DNA from: JADJPL01 sp964607915
GTDB taxonomy: Bacteria > Bacteroidota > Bacteroidia > Chitinophagales > Saprospiraceae
Length of the DNA: 21,588 nucleotides
Direction of reading: 5' to 3'
NCBI GenBank assembly: GCA_964607915.1
Contig: CAZSMU010000060.1
Span: 1-21,588, forward strand
Part shown: one piece after another, positions 7,557 through 15,433 of the stretch
Numbering within the stretch: position 1 is the first letter of the stretch
Layout: each line of letters starts with the position of its first letter
Notes under the pieces: model-generated
Told to the model about the DNA's origin: nothing
The model's input: only the letters and a program-made list of their open reading frames with translations
The model's database searches: none
Made by a program: the position numbers and the translations under genes

Positions 7557-9319
7557 CGCCGCGTCTTTTTCGCTTCCTGTTCTTTAGCGGCCAGTAGATA
7601 AATCAGGGATGCGGTGCCGTCCATGGTAGGTTCGTTGGTGCTGTAATCCCCATAATCGTCGTGATATACGGCGAGTTTACTCTGGAATGCTGCGTATTCG
7701 TCGGGGTGCATCAGTTGTATCCCGATCAGGTTTTCAAAGATAGAAGTATAGACCGGCCCATCCACCAATCCGCCGTCGATAGGGTAATTTTTCAGGTGGG
7801 TGAAGGCGGAGTGGGGGTCCACCGGTGTATCCCCGGAAGCGGGAAGGCCATAGATCATGCTCGTCCCCCAGGGGTTACAGCCGAACAGCCAGTCGAAATT
7901 GGCCTGCTCCAACTCCCGATAGCGCGTATCGCCGCTCAACTCCCGATACCAGTAGCACTGTATGGCGAAGGAAGTCGTGAGGTTATTGCTGCACCAGATG
8001 AAGGGTACGCCGCGCAGAAAAGCGTTGCCGGCCGCTTTGTCCCACACGCTTTCAATGCCTTGGCGGTACCAGGCGATGAGGGAATCGCGGGGCGAGCCCT
8101 GTGTTTTTTTCGCCAATTCGTAGTGGCCTACGTTGATGAAGGGGTACCACTCGTAGTGTGCAGCGGTGTCTTTGCCCAGCCAGGGGGTCTGTTTTTCCAT
8201 ACCAGCATACGCGAATGCTTCGTCGAGGAGGCCGAGTTGTGCGGCGGCGAGTTCCATATCGTCGGTCCAGTTGCCTTCGGCATAGATGTAGGGCGCCTTC
8301 ACGGAAGCCGTCTGGCAGACACCGGGCTGCCGGAGGCCAAAGGCGTAGGCGGCCTGGGCTTTGCGGCGCAGCAAATCGGCCAGGGCGGCGTCGCGCTCGC
8401 CCAATACCGTGGCGGCCAAAGAAAAGGTACTGCAATACTTGCCGGCGGTGGAAGCTGTTCCCGTCGTTTTATTCATGAACTTGCCGCGGATCTGCGGTTT
8501 CCCGGAGCAGAAATACACAGGGCGCTCGAAGCCTCTATCGTAGTAGTTGGTATCCAGTCCGGGGATGCGCATTTTCACATGGTCGCGGTCATCGCCGAGC
8601 TGGTTGAACATGAGTTCGTCGGAGGGGTTCATCTTCATCAGCCAGGTGAGGCCCCAGCGGGCTTCGTCCAGCACATCGGCGGCACCGTTGGCACCGTCCA
8701 GGCCATTGGCCTGCCTGGTATCGCTAAATACGCCCGGGAAATCGCGGTAGGCCGCCAGCAGGTGGTAGGTCGCATTGGCCGAGGTAGTCACGTATTGCAG
8801 ATAGTCGCTCGCATCGTGCCATCCACCGACTACGTCTATGCGGGTGCTGTCGGGCATGGGGCCGTAGAGCGTATAGCCGTCGTAGGTGTGGCAGCTATCT
8901 TTTAAAAACGGGTTGAAGCCGCTGCGCTGCTGGCGCATGTAGCGCAGGCAAAAATCAGCGGTGCCGGCATACGCATCGGCACTGATCTGAAAAGCAGGAG
9001 AAAGCAGTTTACCCACGCGGAGCACGAAGCGGCCTCTTTTTTTGAACCTACTAAAATCGAGTCGAAACGAGCGGACAAAGGGCCCATAAGCGCCGAAATC
9101 TTTTCCCGTTTTGCCCCGGAAGACGACCCTGCTCCCGGATTGTTCGAGCAGCTCGAAGTCGGCAGGCTCCCCTGTGGTGGGCGACATCAGGCCCAGCACG
9201 GCCACTTTGCGGCCTTCGGGCACATAGCCCAATAAATTGATGCGGATCACGCCTTCCGCTGCATACGAGGGAAGGGCCAGCGCCAGGAGCACCCAGAGCA
9301 AATGGAATCTTTTTTTCAT
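7553..9319 (-). CDS. Secreted glycoside hydrolase family 9 (endoglucanase-like)
   Basis: Family 9 enzymes hydrolyse beta-1,4-glucans by inversion. The 588-residue product has a cleavable signal (MKKRFHLLWVLLALALPSYA) and an N-terminal immunoglobulin-like domain of the CelD type (about 24-112, IRINLLGYVPEGRKVAVL). An (alpha/alpha)6 catalytic domain follows. The catalytic aspartate pair lies in GGWHDASDY (D169, D172), and the acid glutamate is E563 in DYSTNEPTMDG near the C-terminus. LFGCNPWGTSMIYGL matches the family's substrate-cleft signature, but the usual PHHR that follows reads DPHSAF, so the histidine-arginine part is altered. Substrate specificity may therefore differ from classical cellulases; exo-acting or oligosaccharide activity is possible. 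The gene stands alone on its strand and is not in the susCD operon. Confidence 0.9.
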   Translation of the reverse strand: MKKRFHLLWVLLALALPSYAAEGVIRINLLGYVPEGRKVAVLGLMSPTTGEPADFELLEQSGSRVVFRGKTGKDFGAYGPFVRSFRLDFSRFKKRGRFVLRVGKLLSPAFQISADAYAGTADFCLRYMRQQRSGFNPFLKDSCHTYDGYTLYGPMPDSTRIDVVGGWHDASDYLQYVTTSANATYHLLAAYRDFPGVFSDTRQANGLDGANGAADVLDEARWGLTWLMKMNPSDELMFNQLGDDRDHVKMRIPGLDTNYYDRGFERPVYFCSGKPQIRGKFMNKTTGTASTAGKYCSTFSLAATVLGERDAALADLLRRKAQAAYAFGLRQPGVCQTASVKAPYIYAEGNWTDDMELAAAQLGLLDEAFAYAGMEKQTPWLGKDTAAHYEWYPFINVGHYELAKKTQGSPRDSLIAWYRQGIESVWDKAAGNAFLRGVPFIWCSNNLTTSFAIQCYWYRELSGDTRYRELEQANFDWLFGCNPWGTSMIYGLPASGDTPVDPHSAFTHLKNYPIDGGLVDGPVYTSIFENLIGIQLMHPDEYAAFQSKLAVYHDDYGDYSTNEPTMDGTASLIYLLAAKEQEAKKTRR

Positions 9320-9338
9320 AATGTAGCGTGTTCTTCCC

Positions 9339-9346
9339 CAAATATG
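9339..9346 (-). promoter_or_regulatory. Possible -7 element of the family 9 hydrolase gene
   Basis: CATATTTG on the minus strand differs from TAnnTTTG at its first base. It lies 19 bases before the ATG at 9319. Weak on its own; its place in a short divergent gap makes it worth recording. Confidence 0.25.
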
Positions 9347-9380
9347 CTAAAAGGAATGGACATTTGCACAGGGCATACCG

Positions 9381-9388
9381 TATTTTTG
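9381..9388 (+). promoter_or_regulatory. -7 promoter element of the P-type ATPase gene
   Basis: TATTTTTG is a perfect TAnnTTTG match. It puts the start of transcription near 9395, almost on the GTG at 9399. This favours ATG 9414 as the real start. A TTTG occurs at 9363-9366, but its 14-base spacing is shorter than the usual 19-21. Confidence 0.55.
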
Positions 9389-9413
9389 TACCCATTCTGT
9401 GAAAAACAAAACC

Positions 9414-11939
9414 ATGAGCGAAGCCAACACCATGCCTCCTTCCCTTGCAGGGCTTTCGGAAAAGCAAGTTCTCGAAGCGCGTAAAAAATACGGCCTCAAC
9501 GCCTTGCGAAAGGAAGAAAAGTCGGGTTTCCTACATGTGCTGGGTCAGATTGCCACGGAGCCCATGTTTCTGCTCCTGGTGGCAGCGAGCGGGTTATACT
9601 TTATCCTGGGCGAATATTCCGACGGATTCATCATGTTAGCCGCCATTGGCTTTGTGTCGGGCATCTCTCTGTACCAGGAGACGCGGAGCCGCAATGCCCT
9701 GCAGGCGCTCAAAAAGCTGACCCAGCCGAATTCAAAAGTTATTCGGGAGGGGAAGGCCCTGGAAATCCCTAGTGAAGAAATCGTGCCGGGCGACTTGATC
9801 GTGGTCGAAGAAGGAAACCTCATCCCCGCCGATGCGCGCATCGTGCAGTCCAACGATTTCTCCGTGAATGAATCTATTCTGACGGGTGAATCCTTTGCGG
9901 TAGAACACAATAAGACGCCGGGCAAAGACGGTATCTTTTACGGTACCCTGGTGACCTCCGGCTCGGCGCTGGCGCAGGTCAGCGCCACCGGCCCTGCGAC
10001 AGAACTGGGTAAAATCGGCAAATCGCTGGAGAGCATTCGCGTGTCGCGTACCCCTTTGCAGTTGCAAATTGAATCCTTTGTCAAGACGATGGCTGCCATC
10101 GGCATCGTCGCCTTCTTCCTGGTGTGGGGCATCAACTACTGGAAAACCGGCGATGTGTTCTTCGGCCTGCTCAGTGGGTTGACGCTGGCCATGTCGGTAC
10201 TTCCGGAGGAGATCCCGGTCGCTTTTGCCACGTTCATGGCACTAGGTGCCTGGAAGCTCATTCAGAACGGGGTATTGGCCAAAGAGCCCCAAACGGTGGA
10301 GAGCCTGGGTTCTGCTACGGTGATCTGTTTCGACAAAACAGGCACCATCACCGAAAACCGCATGAAGGTGGCTGAAGTCTATTGCCACGCCGAAGGCGGC
10401 AGCCTGATGTTGGAGGCTTGTACGGAGGAAGGCTATCGGCGCGTCATCGCCTTTGCGATGTGGTCGAGCGAGGTCAGTCCTTTTGATCCTATGGAAACGG
10501 CGATTCACGAGGCGTACGCCCAAACGGCTGAGGTGGACGAGCGCCCGCAGTTCGGGATGATCCACGAATATCCGCTCGACGGGAACCCACCGGCGATGAC
10601 CCATCTGTACGAAAGCCGCGACGGACGCCGCATCGTCGCCGCCAAGGGGGGCTGGGAAACCATCCTGGAGTTTTGTGGCATACGGGGTGAAGAACACAAG
10701 GGCATTGCCCATCAGGCGCGCCGCCTGGCAGCAATGGGCTACCGGGTGTTGGGCGTCGCTTCCTGCGCCTTTGAAGAAGCAGAGTTCCCCGGTCGGCAGC
10801 AGGACTTCAACTGGCGTTTCGAGGGCCTCATCGCGCTGGAAGACCCTGCTAAACAGGACATGGAAAAGGTCTTCCGCGTCTTTTACGACGCTGGCATACA
10901 ACTCAAAATGATTTCCGGCGATTACCTCGATACGGTACTCGCTATCGCCCACAAAACGGGCTTCCGGGAAGGTGGGCCTGCCCTCACGGGTTCCGAAGTC
11001 ATGGCCATGGACGAGGCTGCCCTGCGCCAGGCTGTCCGCGAGACCCATTTATTTGCCCGTATGTTCCCACAGGCCAAACTGCGCGTCATCGAAGCCTTAA
11101 AAGCGAACGGGGAAGTCGTCGCCATGACCGGCGACGGGGTCAACGATGCACCGGCGCTCAAAGCGTCCCATATCGGAGTGGCCATGGGTGCCAATGGCGC
11201 CGAAACCGCCAAACGAGCCGCTTCCATGGTGATCTTAGACGATAAGCTCGACAAAATGGGCCATGCCATTTTTTTGGGCCGCCGCATTTATTCCAACTTC
11301 AAAAAAGCAGTGCGCTACATCATTTCCATCCATATCCCCATCATCCTGACGGTAGGCATACCCCTCGTCCTGGGTTGGAAGTACGCCAACCTTTTTTCGC
11401 CGGTACACGTCATTTTCTTCGAACTGATCATGGGCCCTACCTGCTCCATCATCTTTGAAAACGAACCGATGGAGAAGCGCTTGTTCGTCGAAAAGCCCCG
11501 TAAGCTGAGCGCACAACTCTTCTCCCTGCCCGAACTGGCCCTGAGTATTTTCCAGGGCCTGGCCATAACAGGCGGAGTCCTGTTTTTATACAAGCAAATG
11601 ATGGACAGCGGCTACGACAGTGCACAGGTGCGTAGCGTAGCCTTCAGTACCATCCTCATCAGCAACGTGTTCCTCACCCTGGTCAACCGCTCTTTTTACT
11701 ATTCTATCCTGAAAACAATGGCTTACCCCAACCGCCTTGTCCCGCTGATCATCGTCGTTACCCTGTGCGTACTCTTTACAGCGCTGTATCTGCCGGGGGC
11801 GCAGCGGCTGTTCGATCTGTACCCCATCGGGTCTGATTTGCTGCTGCGCGCTACGGCAGTAGCTGCTGCTTCGGTACTGTGGATTGAAGTCTATAAGTTT
11901 GTTTTGAGAAAAAAAGAACGCTCCTTTGATAAAGGATAG
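9414..11939 (+). CDS. P-type cation-transporting ATPase (type II, Ca2+-ATPase-like)
   Basis: An 841-residue membrane pump that moves a cation at the cost of ATP. The cation-transporter N-terminal domain (LSEKQVLEARKKYGLNAL) is followed by the first helix pair. The actuator domain carries TGES (157-160). Helix 4 has PEEIP (264-268), and the phosphorylation site is D307 in DKTGTIT. The hinge is TGDGVNDAPALK (D574, N577, D578), followed by a C-terminal helix bundle. There are no N-terminal metal-binding CxxC domains and no CPx motif in helix 4, which argues against copper or heavy-metal (P1B) pumps. PEEIP and the overall architecture point to a type II pump, probably Ca2+ or another hard cation. 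In helix 6 the sequence FELIMGPTCSII has Gly where many relatives have an acidic residue. The cation is therefore uncertain. ATG 9414 is preferred over GTG 9399 because of the promoter position. Confidence 0.9.
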   Translation: MSEANTMPPSLAGLSEKQVLEARKKYGLNALRKEEKSGFLHVLGQIATEPMFLLLVAASGLYFILGEYSDGFIMLAAIGFVSGISLYQETRSRNALQALKKLTQPNSKVIREGKALEIPSEEIVPGDLIVVEEGNLIPADARIVQSNDFSVNESILTGESFAVEHNKTPGKDGIFYGTLVTSGSALAQVSATGPATELGKIGKSLESIRVSRTPLQLQIESFVKTMAAIGIVAFFLVWGINYWKTGDVFFGLLSGLTLAMSVLPEEIPVAFATFMALGAWKLIQNGVLAKEPQTVESLGSATVICFDKTGTITENRMKVAEVYCHAEGGSLMLEACTEEGYRRVIAFAMWSSEVSPFDPMETAIHEAYAQTAEVDERPQFGMIHEYPLDGNPPAMTHLYESRDGRRIVAAKGGWETILEFCGIRGEEHKGIAHQARRLAAMGYRVLGVASCAFEEAEFPGRQQDFNWRFEGLIALEDPAKQDMEKVFRVFYDAGIQLKMISGDYLDTVLAIAHKTGFREGGPALTGSEVMAMDEAALRQAVRETHLFARMFPQAKLRVIEALKANGEVVAMTGDGVNDAPALKASHIGVAMGANGAETAKRAASMVILDDKLDKMGHAIFLGRRIYSNFKKAVRYIISIHIPIILTVGIPLVLGWKYANLFSPVHVIFFELIMGPTCSIIFENEPMEKRLFVEKPRKLSAQLFSLPELALSIFQGLAITGGVLFLYKQMMDSGYDSAQVRSVAFSTILISNVFLTLVNRSFYYSILKTMAYPNRLVPLIIVVTLCVLFTALYLPGAQRLFDLYPIGSDLLLRATAVAAASVLWIEVYKFVLRKKERSFDKG

Positions 11940-11999
11940 ACTTATGGTGGGAGAAATCTACCCGGGTTCCCCTCTCAAAAGTCTGATAAATATGAAATT

Positions 12000-12653
12000 A
12001 TGTCTCTACCCAGAATTAAAGTGTGCTGCATAAGCAGTATAGAGGAATCCCGGCAGGCTGTGCGCATGGGCGCTGCAGCGGTTGGGCTGGTAGGCACCAT
12101 GCCCAGTGGTCCCGGCGTCATCAGCGACGCGGAGATCCGGGAAATCGCTGCGCATACGCCCCCGCCCGTCGCGACTTTCTTACTGACAGAAGAAACAAGC
12201 GCTTTGGATATTGCGGCCCATCATGGCAAAGCGCATACCAACACGCTGCAATTGGTGGACGCCGTTCCCGAAGCGGATTATACAGTGCTGCGCCACCTGC
12301 TGCCCGGCGTTAAAATCGTACAGGTCATCCATGTCCTCGATGAGCGCTCTCTGGAAGAGGCGCTGCGGATAGCCCCGCAAGTGGATGCGCTGCTGCTCGA
12401 CAGCGGCAACCCATTTCTGGAAGTAAAAATCCTGGGGGGCACGGGGAAGACCCACAACTGGGCCATCAGCCGACAGATTTGCGCGCAATCGCCCACACCG
12501 GTGTTCTTAGCCGGCGGCCTCCATGCAGGCAACGTTCGCCGCGCACTCGACGAGGTGAATCCCTACGGACTGGATTTGTGCAGCGGGGTGCGCAGCAATG
12601 GCCACCTGGATATCGCCAAGCTGGAAGCCTTTTTCAAGGCGGCTGGGTACTGA
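12000..12653 (+). CDS. Phosphoribosylanthranilate isomerase (TrpF)-like TIM-barrel protein
   Basis: The 217-residue product follows the TrpF fold from end to end: IKVCCISS at strand 1, LLLDSG (D134) at strand 5, LGGTGKTHNW at the phosphate loop, and PVFLAGGL and DLCSGVR near the C-terminus. C9 matches the catalytic base and D134 the catalytic acid of TrpF. The usual SPR loop after strand 2, whose arginine holds the anthranilate carboxylate, is replaced by TMPSGPGVI with no arginine. The usual KICGIT reads KVCCIS. No other trp gene lies nearby. It is therefore an isolated TrpF-superfamily member, and tryptophan synthesis should not be assumed; another phosphorylated or sugar-like substrate is possible. 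It starts 60 bases after the ATPase gene with no clear promoter between, so read-through is possible. Confidence 0.8.
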   Translation: MSLPRIKVCCISSIEESRQAVRMGAAAVGLVGTMPSGPGVISDAEIREIAAHTPPPVATFLLTEETSALDIAAHHGKAHTNTLQLVDAVPEADYTVLRHLLPGVKIVQVIHVLDERSLEEALRIAPQVDALLLDSGNPFLEVKILGGTGKTHNWAISRQICAQSPTPVFLAGGLHAGNVRRALDEVNPYGLDLCSGVRSNGHLDIAKLEAFFKAAGY

Positions 12654-12659
12654 CCGCCT
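12637..12659. terminator. Small hairpin between convergent genes
   Basis: AGGCGG (12637-12642) pairs with CCGCCT (12654-12659) around an 11-base loop that includes the TrpF-like gene's stop codon. Only 10 bases separate the two convergent genes. The stem is short and has no T-run, so this is a weak terminator candidate. Confidence 0.3.
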
Positions 12660-12663
12660 CTGT

Positions 12664-13554
12664 TCAACTGCGAATCAGGATGCGAAGGCTCCAAATGACT
12701 ACCAAAAATCCCACGGCGATCAACATGGTCTTTACCGGCAATTTACCGGCCAACCGTGCGGCAATAGGTGCTGCGGCTACCCCTCCGATCAAAAGACCGG
12801 CCACCACTGGGAAGTGGGAAGCCCCCAGCGTCAGGGTAAAAGTAGCCGCACTGGCCAGGGTGATAAAAAACTCCGTCAGGCTGACCGAACCGATGATGTA
12901 GCGGGGAGAGCGGCCTTTATAAATGAGGGTGCTCGTTACGATAGGCCCCCAGCCACCTCCGCCAAAGGAGTCGAAGAAGCCCCCGACGGCTGCCAATACG
13001 CCCAGGTGCCGGATTCTTCTCGACGGCCTGTCGGGCCATACCACGCGCAACAGGATTCGCAGCCCCATGCACATTGCGTACAGTGCAATCAAGGGGCGCA
13101 GGCTGTCGCCTGCTTTTTCCCCCAACCATACCAGCAGCAGGGCCCCCAATACCGCCCCGATTGTGCCGGGAACTACGAGATATGCAAACAGCTTTTTGTT
13201 CACGTTGCCAAACCGGTAGTGGCTATACCCTGATATGCCCGATGCGAATACTTCCGAGGTGTGGATGGCGGCACTCGCCGTCACCGGGCCCACGCCGGCG
13301 CTGAGCAGGCTGATGGAAGAAATCATCCCATAGCCCATCCCCAGCGCGCCATCCACCAACTGGGCCAGAAACCCGCACAGTACGAACAAGAGGGTCTGCC
13401 AGGTGAAAAAATCCTGCAAGAAGGCGAGCCACTGGCCCGGCCTGGGCAAAGGCAACAAGGACAACGCTATTGCGACAAAAAACAGGACTGCGAATATCCC
13501 TGTGAAACGGGAGGCCTGGCGCCGCCAGGTATTGCCTCCTTCTGCTGAAAGCAT
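12664..13554 (-). CDS. TauE/SafE-family membrane permease (sulfite/organosulfonate exporter type)
   Basis: A 296-residue, strongly hydrophobic protein with about eight or nine membrane helices. It carries the two-repeat pattern of TauE/SafE (formerly DUF81) transporters: LCGFLAQLVDGALGMGYGMIS in the first half, and VGGFFDSFGGGGWGPIVTSTLI in the second. The paired glycine-rich loops with an acidic residue (LVDGALGMG, FFDSFGGGG) are the usual landmarks. Members move sulfite, sulfoacetate, thiosulfate or related anions; the substrate here is not readable. An Rrf2-type regulator lies 155 bases upstream on the same strand, which fits a sulfur- or redox-linked role. It has its own good -7 element at 13635-13642, so it can be transcribed independently. 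Confidence 0.88.
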   Translation of the reverse strand: MLSAEGGNTWRRQASRFTGIFAVLFFVAIALSLLPLPRPGQWLAFLQDFFTWQTLLFVLCGFLAQLVDGALGMGYGMISSISLLSAGVGPVTASAAIHTSEVFASGISGYSHYRFGNVNKKLFAYLVVPGTIGAVLGALLLVWLGEKAGDSLRPLIALYAMCMGLRILLRVVWPDRPSRRIRHLGVLAAVGGFFDSFGGGGWGPIVTSTLIYKGRSPRYIIGSVSLTEFFITLASAATFTLTLGASHFPVVAGLLIGGVAAAPIAARLAGKLPVKTMLIAVGFLVVIWSLRILIRS

Positions 13555-13634
13555 CTGATTGTTTTTTAGGTCCGATTTGTTGCGAGGATCATCCGGGGGT
13601 CAAAAAGATTTTTTTCTCCTTGCCCTTCTTGCAG

Positions 13635-13642
13635 CAAATCTA
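13635..13642 (-). promoter_or_regulatory. -7 promoter element of the TauE/SafE gene
   Basis: TAGATTTG on the minus strand is a perfect TAnnTTTG match. It is followed by about 80 bases before the ATG at 13554. No convincing -33 element was seen. The long leader leaves room for regulation by the neighbouring Rrf2 protein. Confidence 0.45.
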
Positions 13643-13661
13643 TTGGCAAAAGGTATCTGGC

Positions 13662-13683
13662 AGGCGACATCGCCGCCTTTTTT
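13662..13683. terminator. Hairpin followed by six T on the plus strand, between rrf2-type and TauE/SafE genes
   Basis: AGGCG (13662-13666) pairs with CGCCT (13674-13678), alternatively GGCGA with TCGCC inside it, and TTTTTT follows at 13678-13683. It has the shape of a plus-strand terminator, yet no plus-strand gene precedes it. On the minus strand it follows the Rrf2-type gene, but the T-run is then on the wrong side. Confidence 0.3.
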
Positions 13684-13709
13684 ATTGGAAGGCTTAAAAA
13701 TAGGGGGGT

Positions 13710-14147
13710 TCAGGTATTTCCCGGCACTTCCTTGGGATTCATCAATTCGGAAAGGTATTTGCCCTCGATCGCCAGCAGGGTAGCGTCGCGCACCTCCAGG
13801 AAGAATTGGCGCACCGCGCAGCCCGGCTCCGGATGTGGGCACAGGCGGCAGGACTCGTAAAATTTTTTACTGACGCAGGGCAGCAGCGAAATCGGCCCCT
13901 CCATCTGTCGGATGACATCTACCATCGGGACTTCCTGCGGGGACCGGATGAGGTAGTAGCCTCCGTTTTTACCTGCCTTGCTGCCCAGGATACCGGTCTT
14001 GCGCATTTCCAGCAGGATGGCCTCCAGGAATTTGTACGGTATCCTGCGCTGCTCGGCAATTTGTGCGATAGGGATGGGGCCCTGGTCGAAGTGCTCGCCC
14101 AGGTAGGTCAGTGCATGAATGGCGTATTGCGTTTTGGCAGAAAGCAT
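13710..14147 (-). CDS. Rrf2-family transcriptional regulator with a cysteine cluster
   Basis: The 145-residue product begins MLSAKTQYAIHALTYLGEHF and continues with PIAQIAEQRRIPYKFLEAIL, the Rrf2 winged helix-turn-helix. The wing is LGSKAGKNGGYYLIRSP. A C-terminal cluster C91, C100, C103, C110 (LPCVS...CRLCPHPEPGC) lies where IscR and NsrR hold an iron-sulfur cluster, so sensing of Fe-S state, nitric oxide or redox is plausible. The spacing is not that of IscR, so the exact sensor type is open. I chose ATG 14147 because the family begins M-x-(S/L)-x-K-x-x-Y-A; the frame extends only to a TTG at 14177. It follows the endonuclease/phosphatase gene by 26 bases and probably shares its transcript. 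The nearest likely target is the TauE/SafE gene downstream. Confidence 0.9.
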   Translation of the reverse strand: MLSAKTQYAIHALTYLGEHFDQGPIPIAQIAEQRRIPYKFLEAILLEMRKTGILGSKAGKNGGYYLIRSPQEVPMVDVIRQMEGPISLLPCVSKKFYESCRLCPHPEPGCAVRQFFLEVRDATLLAIEGKYLSELMNPKEVPGNT

Positions 14148-14173
14148 ATTTGACGAAATGAGGATGAAGGGAA

Positions 14174-15298
14174 TCAAGGCAGCAGGGGGTGGCGTGGCGG
14201 CCTTCCCCCGCCGATACCCCGGGCCTGTATCTTTTTTTCCTCGAGTTTGCGCTGCAGGTAGGCATCGGAGAAATCAATGCGCAGTTCTACCCACAGGGGG
14301 AAGTGGTCGCTCATCTGGAAGGTGCGCCACTGCTTGTAGTAGGCTGATTTATTCTTGCGTGGCTCCCCGTTTTTGCCGTTCTCATACCCTTCGCCCATGT
14401 AGGGCGCGTAAAGCGCTTCATCGTCGTCGCGGAAAACGGATTTGTAAAAATTGAAGACCCCTGCCTTTCCCGTCGTCTCGAAGCGGTCGCTGCGGACGCG
14501 GAAAGCGATCTGGTCGTAGGTTTTGTCCTGGGTGCTGTTGCTGGGGCGGTTTTGGAGTTCCGGCGGGATGACGAACCCGTTCTTCGTGAGGGCCTGCATC
14601 GTGGCGTCGCCGGGGCTATAGATGTTGAAGTCGCCGAGCAGGATGAGGTTGCGCGACCAGGCGCTGGGGTCTTCGCTTTGCCTGGCGAGGAAGGCGGCTA
14701 CTTCTCCTATTTCCTGTACGCGCAGGGGGTCGTCGGCCCGGTCATCGCCGTAGTAGATGTGGACGGTAGTCAGCACGAAGTTGGTCCAGCCGCTTTTGAA
14801 GCCTACGGCAAACGGAGTGCGCGCCAGCTGGCGGGAGGGCTGGCTTTCCCTGCCGCCCCCGGGCGCAGATACTGATTTAGGGGGCAGGACAATCTCGCTG
14901 GCCAGGCCGGCAAAGGTGACCTTGCGGCTATCGTACAGGAAGGCCAACCGTTCTTTGTTACCGGCCACCCCCATCGTTTCGTCCGTGAAGAGGAACTTCC
15001 AGTCGCTTCCCAGGATGCGCTGTACCTGATACAGCCCCTCCAGGTCGCGATATACTTCTTGCAGCGCAATCAGGTCGAAGTGCGAAAGGATTTCAGCGAT
15101 ATAGTAGTAGGACTCCGGAACACGGCTGTCGTACTTCGGGCTTTCAAACTCCCGGATGTTCCAGGTGGCCAGTAGCAGGGTGTCGTTCTGGGTCCGCAGG
15201 GGGATTTCTGTTTTCAGTTGTTTGCGCAGCGCCAGCAGGCGTTCCAGGATGCGCTCCCCGTCTGGCATCTCGTTGGTGAGGTATTGATAAAAAGGCAT
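14174..15298 (-). CDS. Endonuclease/exonuclease/phosphatase-family protein
   Basis: The 374-residue product carries the whole metal-dependent active site of the EEP superfamily (DNase I, AP endonuclease, inositol phosphatase). The motifs are TWNIREF (N47), ALQEV (E81), TVHIYYG (H180), LLGDFNI (D223, N225), YDQIAF (D262) and the final SDHFPLWVEL (D331, H332). There is no signal peptide or membrane helix, so it should act in the cytoplasm. The C-terminus is a basic, glycine/proline-rich tail beyond the fold. Whether the substrate is DNA, RNA or a phosphoester cannot be told; relatives in Bacteroidota are often annotated only as endonuclease. It heads a probable operon with the Rrf2-type gene and is divergent from the small membrane-protein gene. 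Confidence 0.88.
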   Translation of the reverse strand: MPFYQYLTNEMPDGERILERLLALRKQLKTEIPLRTQNDTLLLATWNIREFESPKYDSRVPESYYYIAEILSHFDLIALQEVYRDLEGLYQVQRILGSDWKFLFTDETMGVAGNKERLAFLYDSRKVTFAGLASEIVLPPKSVSAPGGGRESQPSRQLARTPFAVGFKSGWTNFVLTTVHIYYGDDRADDPLRVQEIGEVAAFLARQSEDPSAWSRNLILLGDFNIYSPGDATMQALTKNGFVIPPELQNRPSNSTQDKTYDQIAFRVRSDRFETTGKAGVFNFYKSVFRDDDEALYAPYMGEGYENGKNGEPRKNKSAYYKQWRTFQMSDHFPLWVELRIDFSDAYLQRKLEEKKIQARGIGGGRPPRHPLLP

Positions 15299-15322
15299 AG
15301 ACCTGGTCTATTTGATGTTGGA

Positions 15323-15330
15323 CAAATATA
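15323..15330 (-). promoter_or_regulatory. -7 promoter element of the endonuclease/phosphatase gene
   Basis: TATATTTG on the minus strand is a perfect TAnnTTTG match, 24 bases upstream of ATG 15298. It should give a very short leader (about 18 bases). No clear -33 element. Confidence 0.55.
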
Positions 15331-15350
15331 CAGAGACTTTTATCGTCTTT

Positions 15351-15383
15351 TTTGGCATTTATACTATCCCAATCCTATTTTTG
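15351..15383 (+). promoter_or_regulatory. Complete Bacteroidota-type promoter of the small membrane-protein gene
   Basis: TTTG at 15351-15354 and TATTTTTG at 15376-15383 are separated by 21 bases, matching the described -33 TTTG and -7 TAnnTTTG with 19-21 spacing. The leader to ATG 15434 would be about 44 bases. This is the best two-part promoter in the window. Confidence 0.65.
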
Positions 15384-15433
15384 AAAGAAATAGTCAGCGT
15401 TCAATCCGATTTTATTCCAAAAAAAAAGAAGTT

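Noticed and set aside
7661..8905. A 414-codon plus-strand frame opposite the family 9 hydrolase
   Set aside because: Antisense shadow; the hydrolase has its catalytic motifs in the other strand.
12000..12653. Naming the gene trpF outright
   Set aside because: The anthranilate-binding arginine loop is missing and no trp genes are nearby, so I give no symbol.
13629..13637. TTGC-A-GCAA inverted repeat as an Rrf2 operator
   Set aside because: Arms of four bases are expected by chance at this length; not enough to call a site.
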